NCBI GenBank assembly: GCA_018067055.1
Contig: JAGPVK010000109.1
Coordinates: forward strand, 1 to 5,377
DNA: 5,377 bases
Source of the DNA: Sphingomonadales bacterium
GTDB taxonomy: Bacteria; Pseudomonadota; Alphaproteobacteria; Sphingomonadales; Sphingomonadaceae
Direction of reading: 5' to 3'
Positions within the stretch are counted from its first letter, which is position 1, and every line of letters starts with the position of its first letter. Positions 1 through 5,377 of the stretch are shown here, piece by piece. The translations under genes were made by a program, and so were the position numbers. The notes below the pieces were generated by a model, which did not search any database, was not told the origin of the DNA, and was given only the letters and a program-made list of their open reading frames with translations.

Positions 1-613
1 GGAAGCGGATATCCGCAGCCTCGCCGCTGGCACGAAAACCGCCGATATCTTTAACATGGCCAAGGAATTTCGCCAGCGCCATCCAGGCACCCCGCTGGTG
101 CTGATGGGCTATGCCAATCCGATGACCATCCGCGGCTCCGAATGGTTCGCCAATGCCTGCGTCGACGCCGGTGTCGACGCCGTCATCTGCGTCGATATTC
201 CGGTCGAGGAAGACGAAAGCCTGGGCGATGCCCTGCGCGCCAAGGATGTCGCGGTGATCCGCCTTGCGACGCCGACCACCGATGCAGAACGCCTGCCGAC
301 CATATTGAACAACGCCTCCGGCTTTCTCTATTATGTCTCGGTCGCCGGCATCACCGGCCAGCAACAGGCGGCACAGGCAAGCATTGAAGAGGCGGTAACC
401 CGTCTGAAAGCCGGCACCGCCCTGCCCGTCGCCGTCGGCTTTGGTGTACGCACGCCAGAGCAAGCCGCCGATATCGCCCGCGTTGCTGATGGCGTGGTCG
501 TCGGCTCGGCGATCGTCGAGATCGTCGGCAAATATGGCAAGGACGCCGCGCCGCATGTCAGGGACTATGTAAAGTCGCTTTCCGATGCTATCAGGGCGGC
601 CGGAAAGAATTGA
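1..613 (+). CDS. trpA: Tryptophan synthase alpha chain, 3' part (5' end outside window)
   Basis: The alpha subunit cleaves indole-3-glycerol phosphate to indole and glyceraldehyde-3-phosphate and channels indole to TrpB, the last step of tryptophan synthesis in the cytosol. The reading frame is open from base 2, 18 codons before the first internal ATG at 56, so that ATG is not the gene start. The visible 203 residues cover about the last three quarters of a TIM barrel. Recognisable parts are LMGYANPM (fragment residues about 34-41), the VDIPVEE stretch, YYVSVAGITG (equivalent to YLLSRSGVTG of the E. coli enzyme), the phosphate-binding VGFGVRTPEQA, and DGVVVGSAIVE near the end. The catalytic Glu and Asp of the family lie in the missing N-terminal part and cannot be checked. 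It ends in TGA, 97 bp before accD. The trpA-accD-folC order is common in alphaproteobacteria. Identification is secure. Confidence 0.96.
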   Translation, partial: EADIRSLAAGTKTADIFNMAKEFRQRHPGTPLVLMGYANPMTIRGSEWFANACVDAGVDAVICVDIPVEEDESLGDALRAKDVAVIRLATPTTDAERLPTILNNASGFLYYVSVAGITGQQQAAQASIEEAVTRLKAGTALPVAVGFGVRTPEQAADIARVADGVVVGSAIVEIVGKYGKDAAPHVRDYVKSLSDAIRAAGKN

Positions 614-622
614 AATCGCACA

Positions 623-693
623 CCGTTCGTGTCGAGCGAAGTCGAGACACAGGCCGCAAAGCCAGGCATCTCGACTTCGCTCGATGCGAACGG
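623..693 (+). repeat. Long intergenic inverted repeat between trpA and accD
   Basis: Bases 623-649 and 667-693 are near-perfect reverse complements, 27 bases each around a 17-base loop. The shared core is TCGAGCGAAGTCGAGA with outer arms CCGTTCG/CGAACGG. In plus-strand RNA the pairs 630/686 and 631/685 become U-G and G-U wobbles, so 25 consecutive pairs can form (623-647 with 669-693). Only the innermost two positions fail to pair. In the opposite strand the same positions would be A-C mismatches. The core matches a palindromic repeat I recall as dispersed in sphingomonad genomes; this is from memory only. No T-tract follows, so it does not look like an intrinsic terminator. It could protect mRNA ends or set the relative output of trpA and accD. 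Confidence 0.85.
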
Positions 694-696
694 AAT

Positions 697-702
697 AGAG
701 GA
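697..702 (+). promoter_or_regulatory. accD ribosome binding site
   Basis: AGAGGA lies 8 bases before the accD ATG and starts only 3 bases after the long inverted repeat ends at 693. The site is outside the stem, but a folded stem would sit right against an initiating ribosome. Confidence 0.7.
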
Positions 703-710
703 ATGTTTCT

Positions 711-1565
711 ATGAGTTGGCTAAGCAATGTCCGCAACAAGATCGCGTCGATCACCAAGCGCGAGACGCCTGAAAATCTCTGGCACAAGTGCAAGAAATGT
801 GAAGCGATGGTGTTCCTCAAGGAATATCAGGACAATATGTTCATCTGTCCCAAATGCGAGCATCATGGCCGCATCGGGCCGATGGTCCGCTTTGCCCAGA
901 TCATGGATGACAACAGCTGGAAGCTGATCCCCTGGGCAGCGGTTCAGGAAGACCCGCTGAAGTTCAAGGACCAAAAAAAATATATCGACCGGCTCAAGGA
1001 CGCGCGCGCCAAGACCAGCGAACAGGATGCACTGATCAACGTCAAGGGCACGATCGAGTCGATCCCCTGCGTCGTCGGCGTGCAGGATTTTGCCTTCATG
1101 GGCGGCTCGATGGGCCTCGCCGTGGGCCAGGCCTTTGTCGATGGTGCCAAGCGCGCCCTGAAGGACCAATGCCCCTATATCATCTTCACCGCCGCTGGCG
1201 GCGCACGGATGCAGGAAGGCATATTGTCGCTGATGCAGATGCCGAAAACCACGGTGGCGATTTCGATGCTGCGCGAAGCGGGTATCCCTTTCATCGTCGT
1301 GCTGACCGACCCGACCACCGGCGGCGTTACCGCCAGCTATGCGATGCTCGGCGACGTCCATATTTCCGAACCCGGTGCGATGATCGGCTTTGCCGGCCAG
1401 CGGGTGATCGAAAATACCATCCGCGAGAAACTGCCGGACGGTTTTCAGACCGCTGAATATCTGCTCGAGCATGGCATGATCGACATGGTCGTCCATCGCA
1501 AGGAACTGCGCGAAACGCTGGCCCGGGTCATGGGCTATCTGATGGCATGGAAAGAAGCGGCTTGA
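711..1565 (+). CDS. accD: Acetyl-CoA carboxylase carboxyltransferase subunit beta
   Basis: With AccA it transfers the carboxyl group from carboxybiotin (on AccB) to acetyl-CoA, making malonyl-CoA, the committed step of fatty-acid synthesis in the cytosol. The 284-residue protein is within the family's usual range (E. coli about 304). It opens with [11 protein letters not shown] and a four-cysteine zinc ribbon, C27-x2-C30 and C46-x2-C49. The crotonase-fold carboxyltransferase domain follows, with [10 protein letters not shown] at 161-170 (glycine-rich oxyanion/CoA region) and [16 protein letters not shown] from D200. The C-terminus, [12 protein letters not shown], is typical. The ATG at 711 has a good Shine-Dalgarno sequence (697-702), and the N-terminus matches the family start. 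An A8 run at 973-980 encodes part of DQKKY. No key residue is missing. Identification is very secure. Confidence 0.98.
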   Translation: MSWLSNVRNKIASITKRETPENLWHKCKKCEAMVFLKEYQDNMFICPKCEHHGRIGPMVRFAQIMDDNSWKLIPWAAVQEDPLKFKDQKKYIDRLKDARAKTSEQDALINVKGTIESIPCVVGVQDFAFMGGSMGLAVGQAFVDGAKRALKDQCPYIIFTAAGGARMQEGILSLMQMPKTTVAISMLREAGIPFIVVLTDPTTGGVTASYAMLGDVHISEPGAMIGFAGQRVIENTIREKLPDGFQTAEYLLEHGMIDMVVHRKELRETLARVMGYLMAWKEAA

Positions 1566-1568
1566 ATC

Positions 1569-1720
1569 CCCCTCCCGCTTGCGGGAGGGGAGTTTGTCAG
1601 CCCTTGGCTTCATCTGGGAGATGAAGCTGCAACCAAACTGGGTGGGAAAATCATCCATGACCAGAACCGCTATTTCAAATAATCTGGCCCACCCCCGACC
1701 CCTCCCGCAGGCGGGAGGGG
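1569..1720 (+). repeat. 152-bp composite palindromic element filling the accD-folC gap
   Basis: The element is bounded by two near-identical palindromes, 1569-1590 and 1699-1720. Both read CCCCTCCCGC-NN-GCGGGAGGGG and differ only in the central dinucleotide (TT or AG); both are followed by AG. The first forms a 9-bp stem closed by a CUUG tetraloop. Between them is a perfect 9-bp hairpin, 1607-1615 with 1619-1627 (loop GGG). It is enclosed by AGTTTG (1591-1596) pairing with CAAACT (1634-1639). GGGTGGG (1640-1646) can also pair with CCCACCC (1688-1694). The whole element can therefore fold as a row of four hairpins. Its layout resembles a REP/BIME or small non-autonomous mobile element, and similar GC-rich palindromes are, as I recall, common in sphingomonads. 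No target-site duplication is evident. The first hairpin is followed only by AGTTTG, a poor terminator tail. Confidence 0.85.
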
Positions 1721-1725
1721 AGTAG
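1657..1725 (+). CDS. Possible 22-residue leader ORF abutting folC
   Basis: An ATG at 1657 opens a 22-codon ORF that starts MTRTAIS and ends PLPQAGGE. Its TAG at 1723-1725 is directly followed by the folC ATG at 1726, in the same frame. A weak SD-like GGGTGGG (1640-1646) lies 10 bases upstream of its ATG. The ORF runs through the last hairpin of the composite repeat, so a ribosome translating it would melt the stem that holds the folC ribosome binding site. Much of the peptide is simply translated repeat, so the ORF may be accidental. I place it here because its position would allow translational coupling. Confidence 0.25.
   Translation: MTRTAISNNLAHPRPLPQAGGE
1713..1720 (+). promoter_or_regulatory. 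folC ribosome binding site inside a hairpin arm
   Basis: GGGAGGGG forms the right arm of the hairpin 1699-1720. Its GGAGG core (1714-1718) sits 7 bases before the folC ATG, an ideal Shine-Dalgarno position. When the stem folds, the whole site is paired with CCCCTCCC (1699-1706). The ribosome binding site is therefore supplied by the repeat and would be masked when it folds. Confidence 0.7.
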
Positions 1726-3048
1726 ATGGCCGACGGTGCAAAATCCGATCACCCGGCAGTGCAGGCCCAGCTCGACCGGCTGGAAATGCTCTCGCCTGGC
1801 CGCGACGTGTTGGGGCTGGAAAGAATTCTCGAAGTCCTGAGCCGTCTCGACAATCCGCAGGACAAGCTGCCACCTGTTTTCCACGTCGCTGGCACCAACG
1901 GCAAGGGCTCGACCTGCGCCTTCTTGCGCGCCGCGATCGAAGCCGAAGGCCTCAAGTGTCATGTCTATACCAGCCCGCATCTGGTCCGGTTCAACGAACG
2001 TATCCGGCTGGCCGGCAAGCTGATCGAGGATGACTATCTCGCCGAACTGCTGGCCAGGGTTCTCGACATCAGCGCGGATATCAACCCCAGTTTCTTCGAG
2101 GCGACAACCGCTGCCGCCCTGCTCGCCTTCGCCGAGACTCCCGGCGATGCCTGCATCCTGGAAGTCGGCCTGGGCGGCAGACTCGATGCAACCAATGTCG
2201 TGACACGCCCCGTCGCCACCGGCATCGCCGCGCTCGGTATCGATCACGAGGCCTTTCTGCTCTCTCCCGAACCAGGCGCTCCGAACGACCCGATGGTCCG
2301 CATCGCCTGGGAAAAAGCCGGTATCGCAAAAAAGAACACACCCCTGCTCACGCAAAAATATGCCGACGACATGCTGCACGTGATCGCCGATCATGCTGCA
2401 AATATTGGAGCGCAGCATTTTCCGCGCGGTGAGGAATGGGACGCCGCGATTTATGAAGGCCAGTTGCACTACAAGGACCATAACGGAAAGCTCAACCTGC
2501 CCCTGCCCGCCCTCGTCGGCGCGCATCAGGCCGACAATGCTGCGTTAGCGATCGCCATGCTGCGCCATCAGACCGCCGTCAAAATCTCGGATGCCGCGCT
2601 GAAGGCGGCAATGGGCTGGGCGCAATGGCCGGGCCGGATGCATTTCCTGATCGCCGGGCCGGTCACCCATTTGCTGCCAAGCGATGCCGAGGTCTGGGTC
2701 GATGGCGGCCATAATGTCAGCGCCGGTCTGGCCCTCGCCAAGCATTTTGCGGACTATGCAGCGGGTTCAATCGATCTGGTGATCGGAATGCTGTCCAACA
2801 AGGACCCGGCCGCCATCATCACACCGCTGCACGAGAAGCTGGCGAGCGTGACGGTGGTCCCGGTGCCCGGCCATGACTCGCACGCGGCAGGCGATTATCC
2901 CGCCGCTGATGCGCCGGTGACGAAAGCCAGCGATATCACGGCTGCGCTCCGGTCTGTGACTCTTGGTCCCGGCAAGACCGTATTGATCGCAGGGTCGCTC
3001 TATCTGGCCGGTGAGGTTTTGAAGCTCAACGAGCAGGTTCCCGATTAA
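1726..3048 (+). CDS. folC: Bifunctional dihydrofolate synthase / folylpolyglutamate synthase
   Basis: This Mur-ligase-family enzyme uses ATP to add glutamate to dihydropteroate, making dihydrofolate, and then extends the polyglutamate tail of folates in the cytosol. The protein has 440 residues, normal for the family. The P-loop GTNGKGS is at 56-62. TSPHLVRFNERIRL (82-95) holds the folate-binding and metal-binding region. EVGLGGRLDATN (146-157) carries the Mg-binding Glu, and H174 in the GIDHEAF motif is the expected metal-ligand His. WEKAGIAK (195-202) contains K197, the probable carbamoylated lysine. The C-terminal domain starts near WPGRMHF (301-307), with VDGGHN (325-330) and GSLYLAGEV near the end. 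An in-frame TAG at 1723-1725 rules out a longer N-terminus. The SD lies in the repeat hairpin just upstream. The accD-folC pairing is widespread. The stop overlaps that of the convergent transporter gene. Confidence 0.96.
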   Translation: MADGAKSDHPAVQAQLDRLEMLSPGRDVLGLERILEVLSRLDNPQDKLPPVFHVAGTNGKGSTCAFLRAAIEAEGLKCHVYTSPHLVRFNERIRLAGKLIEDDYLAELLARVLDISADINPSFFEATTAAALLAFAETPGDACILEVGLGGRLDATNVVTRPVATGIAALGIDHEAFLLSPEPGAPNDPMVRIAWEKAGIAKKNTPLLTQKYADDMLHVIADHAANIGAQHFPRGEEWDAAIYEGQLHYKDHNGKLNLPLPALVGAHQADNAALAIAMLRHQTAVKISDAALKAAMGWAQWPGRMHFLIAGPVTHLLPSDAEVWVDGGHNVSAGLALAKHFADYAAGSIDLVIGMLSNKDPAAIITPLHEKLASVTVVPVPGHDSHAAGDYPAADAPVTKASDITAALRSVTLGPGKTVLIAGSLYLAGEVLKLNEQVPD

Positions 3049-4742
3049 ACGCCCTTCAAGGCAGTTTCGTCTATTCCCGACTTGGCACCCAGGCGCGAAA
3101 TACGGATCCATTCGATGATGCAGATTATGACCGCAATCCCGCCCATGAGCGTGGTCAAAATAAATACGTGGAAATAGCCCTGTTCCTCGATCATTTGCCC
3201 CAAGGCTCCGCGGCCTAATGTCCCGACCAGCATAGTAAGCGATGAAAGAAGCGCATACTGGACCGCACTATAGCCTTTGGCGACAATCGAAGACAAATAG
3301 GCGACAAAGGCGGCTCCGGCGATACCAACAGCAATATTCTCGCCCGCAATAGCCATCATTAACTTAGCAAGCCCTGCATCCCCTCCCAGGTTTGCGATCA
3401 GCCAGGTGAAACCCGTTATATCGCTAACGGATTGGACCACCGCTCCGCCTCTCGCCAGATCAGCGTAGAGCAAATTGGTTGCAGCAGCCAGAACAGCCCC
3501 CAGGGTAAGCGTCAACATGCGTCCCAAAGTTGTGAGCATATAACCGCCAGCCGCAAGACCTATCATCAATGCGCCAATTCCGAAAAACTTCGAAGCCACC
3601 GCGACTTCGTCTTTGGTATATTGAAGCTCTCCCAGATAAAACGGGTAGGCAAAGCTTCCCCAGATGGAATCTGTGATGCGATAGGTGAGAACCAATCCCA
3701 ATATGACGATCAGCGCCCAACCCAACCGTCCAACGAATTCAGTGAGGGGAAGAACCAGCGCGCGGTAGCCATGATCAAGAAACCGGCCTCCGGTAGATTC
3801 AGCAGGCACATCCTTGGTCAACAGATATTGCCCCTTGCGTTCGAAGCGCACCAGCAAAGCTGAAATCAGGACGGGAATTACGACCGTTGCCACGACAATC
3901 AGGGGGCCCATCGTAGAGATGAATGCGACTGAATCAGGACGGGTTTCTGCATCGCTACCCAATGATCGGACCATGAATGTTCCAACCGTTAGCAAGGCCC
4001 AACCCCACAGGATTGCCACGGCTAGCAGCGCCCAACCACGAACACGCGGATCAAGTTGGCCGGTTTTCCGCAAGCCATGCTCATCGGCCATTTCTTTGGC
4101 GGTTTGTACGGTTGTCTCTGCATCGGGCGCAAACAGGCCTGCAAAACCGATCAAGAGCATTATAGCTCCCATGGTCATGTAAACTGTTGGCCAGTCAGTT
4201 CTTTCGGCCAGAAAAAGTGCTAATGCGCCGCCAACAAGCGCTGCGATCCTGTACCCCATCTGATAAACGGTAGAAAGAATATCGATCGTCGCCACTTCAT
4301 CGGCCACATCGACCCGCCATGCATCGATGACGACATCTTGTGTAGCGGAAGCAAAAGCACCTATTCCTGCCAACAAAGAGAATATTCCCAGCGACGAAAC
4401 CGGATTTAGCGTGGCTAGAACAACCAAGATAAAGCCGAGTAATATTTGCGCGGTCACGATCCATTGCTTGCGCTTTCCAAGTCTCTTCAGGAACGGGACG
4501 TTAATGCGATCAAGCGCTGGCGACCAAAGAAACTTGAACGCATAAGCCAACCCGATAAGCGAAAACACACCCATGGTTTCCAGATCAACCTCGGCATCCG
4601 AGAGCCATGCATAGAGAGTTCCAAGGAGCAATGCATAGGGCAAGCCTGCGGCGAAGCCGAAGATTGTCATGAACAGAGTTTTGCGATTGCCCAGTGACGC
4701 AATAACTTTGCGCCATCCTAATTTTTCTGCTTGCTCGCTCAC
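3045..4742 (-). CDS. AmpG-type MFS transporter, probable muropeptide permease
   Basis: This is a polytopic inner-membrane protein of the major facilitator superfamily. AmpG permeases import GlcNAc-anhydroMurNAc-peptides for peptidoglycan recycling and can influence beta-lactamase induction. I chose the GTG at 4742 (565 residues, starting MSEQAEKLGW) because GAGGGAGAG precedes it. A TTG 7 codons upstream has no SD. AmpG-like blocks are GFAAGLPYALLLGTL (29-43), FKFLWSPALDR (69-79), SATQDVVIDAWRVD (132-145), ENIAVGIAGAAFVAYL (from 468) and YSAVQYALLSSL (491-502). It is longer than E. coli AmpG (about 491). The extra length falls mostly between the halves: two added hydrophobic segments (about 236-257 and 272-298) and a polar loop. 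Its G+C (47-57% in sampled lines) is below that of its neighbours. Family assignment is firm, but the substrate is inferred. The symbol is left empty because sphingomonads may carry several AmpG-like paralogues. Confidence 0.85.
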   Translation of the reverse strand: MSEQAEKLGWRKVIASLGNRKTLFMTIFGFAAGLPYALLLGTLYAWLSDAEVDLETMGVFSLIGLAYAFKFLWSPALDRINVPFLKRLGKRKQWIVTAQILLGFILVVLATLNPVSSLGIFSLLAGIGAFASATQDVVIDAWRVDVADEVATIDILSTVYQMGYRIAALVGGALALFLAERTDWPTVYMTMGAIMLLIGFAGLFAPDAETTVQTAKEMADEHGLRKTGQLDPRVRGWALLAVAILWGWALLTVGTFMVRSLGSDAETRPDSVAFISTMGPLIVVATVVIPVLISALLVRFERKGQYLLTKDVPAESTGGRFLDHGYRALVLPLTEFVGRLGWALIVILGLVLTYRITDSIWGSFAYPFYLGELQYTKDEVAVASKFFGIGALMIGLAAGGYMLTTLGRMLTLTLGAVLAAATNLLYADLARGGAVVQSVSDITGFTWLIANLGGDAGLAKLMMAIAGENIAVGIAGAAFVAYLSSIVAKGYSAVQYALLSSLTMLVGTLGRGALGQMIEEQGYFHVFILTTLMGGIAVIICIIEWIRISRLGAKSGIDETALKGV

Positions 4743-4748
4743 GCCAAA

Positions 4749-4757
4749 CTCTCCCTC
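4749..4757 (-). promoter_or_regulatory. Ribosome binding site deciding a GTG start
   Basis: On the minus strand GAGGGAGAG lies 6 bases before the GTG at 4742-4740, with its GGGAG core about 8 bases away. The alternative TTG at 4763 is preceded by a C-rich GATTCCCC with no SD. This makes GTG the better start and shortens the transporter by 7 residues. The rest of the 73-bp gap up to 4815 shows no strong hairpin terminator and no convincing promoter. Confidence 0.65.
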
Positions 4758-4815
4758 AAACAAGGGGAATCTTTAACGCCTATTCAACCGAATGCCAGCT
4801 TGATTTCATCGTGCG

Positions 4816-5377
4816 TCAGATATCCAGCAGCTTTGCCGCGACAATCCGGCCCGCTCCGGGGCGCTGGACCACAATCGCATATCTGTCCGCTCCGCTGATA
4901 TTCAAATCTTCAGGAGATATGGCAAAGGTCATCGTCTTGCCGCGCCAGCTGCCGAGATTGCGCTCATCCTTGACCACATTGACATAATGCATTGTCCGTC
5001 CGCCATTTTCACCACGTCCGATGCGCACGGTCTCGGAGGAACTGAGCGCAATCAGCGAAACCCCGGCCAAATAGTCGGACCTGCCGCTGATCGTGACCAT
5101 TGTCTCGCCGCTGGCATCGGTGACAACGGCGATCCGGGGACCGGTCCGGTCGGCTCGCCGCACCAGCGAGCGGATATCCCCTTCCCGCGAACCCACGGCG
5201 CCACCGCCGCCATTGACCACGATTTGCGGCGTATATACCCCTGATCCTTCATGCCCCTTGTCGGCATAAGCCCGCTGCAACCGCGTATTGCCTTCCCGCG
5301 CCAGCGTGTCTTTCCAGCCAAGCCGGTCCCAGTAAGTCACCGGCCGCGTGATCACCAGCAGGGAGTCGTCTTTCGCC
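4816..5377 (-). CDS. DUF1223 family protein, C-terminal part (start outside window)
   Basis: The frame stays open to the right edge, so the GTG at 5355 is not the real start; 186 residues are visible. Fragment residues 14-23 read TYWDRLGWKD, close to the YWDxLGWKD signature of DUF1223, followed by an RQRAY-like LQRAY. GVYTPQIVVNG at 46-56 and a VGSR stretch are also typical. The remainder is a beta-rich domain ending AAKLLDI. As known for the family, these proteins are usually exported, and the missing N-terminus would carry a signal peptide and a thioredoxin-like CxxC region; neither is visible here. No biochemical function is firmly established that I know of. It ends in TGA 73 bp upstream of the transporter on the same strand. 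With no clear terminator between them, co-transcription is possible. G+C is uneven, higher towards the N-terminal side. Confidence 0.85.
   Translation of the reverse strand, partial: AKDDSLLVITRPVTYWDRLGWKDTLAREGNTRLQRAYADKGHEGSGVYTPQIVVNGGGGAVGSREGDIRSLVRRADRTGPRIAVVTDASGETMVTISGRSDYLAGVSLIALSSSETVRIGRGENGGRTMHYVNVVKDERNLGSWRGKTMTFAISPEDLNISGADRYAIVVQRPGAGRIVAAKLLDI

Noticed and set aside
56..613. A complete 185-residue gene starting at ATG 56
   Set aside because: The frame is open back to base 2 and those 18 codons continue TrpA-like sequence, so it is the 3' part of a longer gene.
1569..1595. Intrinsic terminator after accD
   Set aside because: The stem is strong, but only AGTTTG follows rather than a T-tract, and a second copy of the palindrome at 1699-1720 sits directly before the folC ATG. 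This fits a repeat better than a terminator, though partial termination is possible.
720..1658. A 312-codon open frame on the minus strand across accD
   Set aside because: It lies antisense to a certain gene, is rich in H, D and R as expected from reverse reading of GC-rich coding DNA, and has no recognisable domain. High G+C readily keeps such shadow frames open.
1675..2526. A 283-codon open frame on the minus strand across folC
   Set aside because: It has the same character as the accD shadow: antisense to a certain gene, no family resemblance, and it ends in repeat-derived sequence.
3432..3863. A 143-codon plus-strand open frame within the transporter gene
   Set aside because: It is antisense to a clear membrane protein gene, lacks hydrophobic pattern or family motifs, and shows no SD that I could support.
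4743..4763. TTG at 4763 as the transporter start
   Set aside because: No SD precedes it, while the GTG at 4742 has GAGGGAGAG at good spacing and gives a more typical N-terminus.
4743..4815. A promoter in the gap upstream of the transporter
   Set aside because: I found no convincing pair of -35 and -10 boxes; a short ATTC/GAAT stem near 4782-4793 is too weak to interpret.

Overview
The window looks like a chromosomal segment of an alphaproteobacterium, most likely a sphingomonad (order Sphingomonadales). Three things point there: the gene order trpA-accD-folC, the style of the encoded proteins, and two kinds of GC-rich palindromic intergenic repeat that I recall from sphingomonad genomes. That recollection was not checked by search. 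Hand counts of single 60-base lines give roughly 58-67% G+C in trpA, accD and folC, and 47-57% in the transporter gene.

Plus strand, 1-3048: the 3' part of trpA (tryptophan synthase alpha chain), complete accD (acetyl-CoA carboxylase carboxyltransferase beta subunit) and complete folC (dihydrofolate/folylpolyglutamate synthase) lie in one direction and probably form one transcription unit. Each junction holds a different structured repeat. The trpA-accD gap has a long inverted repeat, 623-693. The accD-folC gap is almost filled by a 152-bp element, 1569-1720, that begins and ends with near-identical GC-rich hairpins. Its last hairpin contains the folC ribosome binding site. A 22-codon ORF in the element ends in a TAG that directly abuts the folC ATG.

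Minus strand, 3045-5377: an AmpG-type major facilitator transporter (probable muropeptide permease of cell-wall recycling) converges on folC, and the two stop codons overlap by 4 bp. Upstream of it, 73 bp away and on the same strand, is the C-terminal part of a DUF1223-family protein that runs off the right edge.

The genes are mainly housekeeping: tryptophan, fatty-acid and folate synthesis, and probable peptidoglycan recycling. I see no mobile-element gene, CRISPR array, tRNA or rRNA. No gene system here looks undescribed. The most unusual content is the arrangement of repeats and the small ORF controlling access to the folC start. No gene-free stretch exceeds 300 bases.
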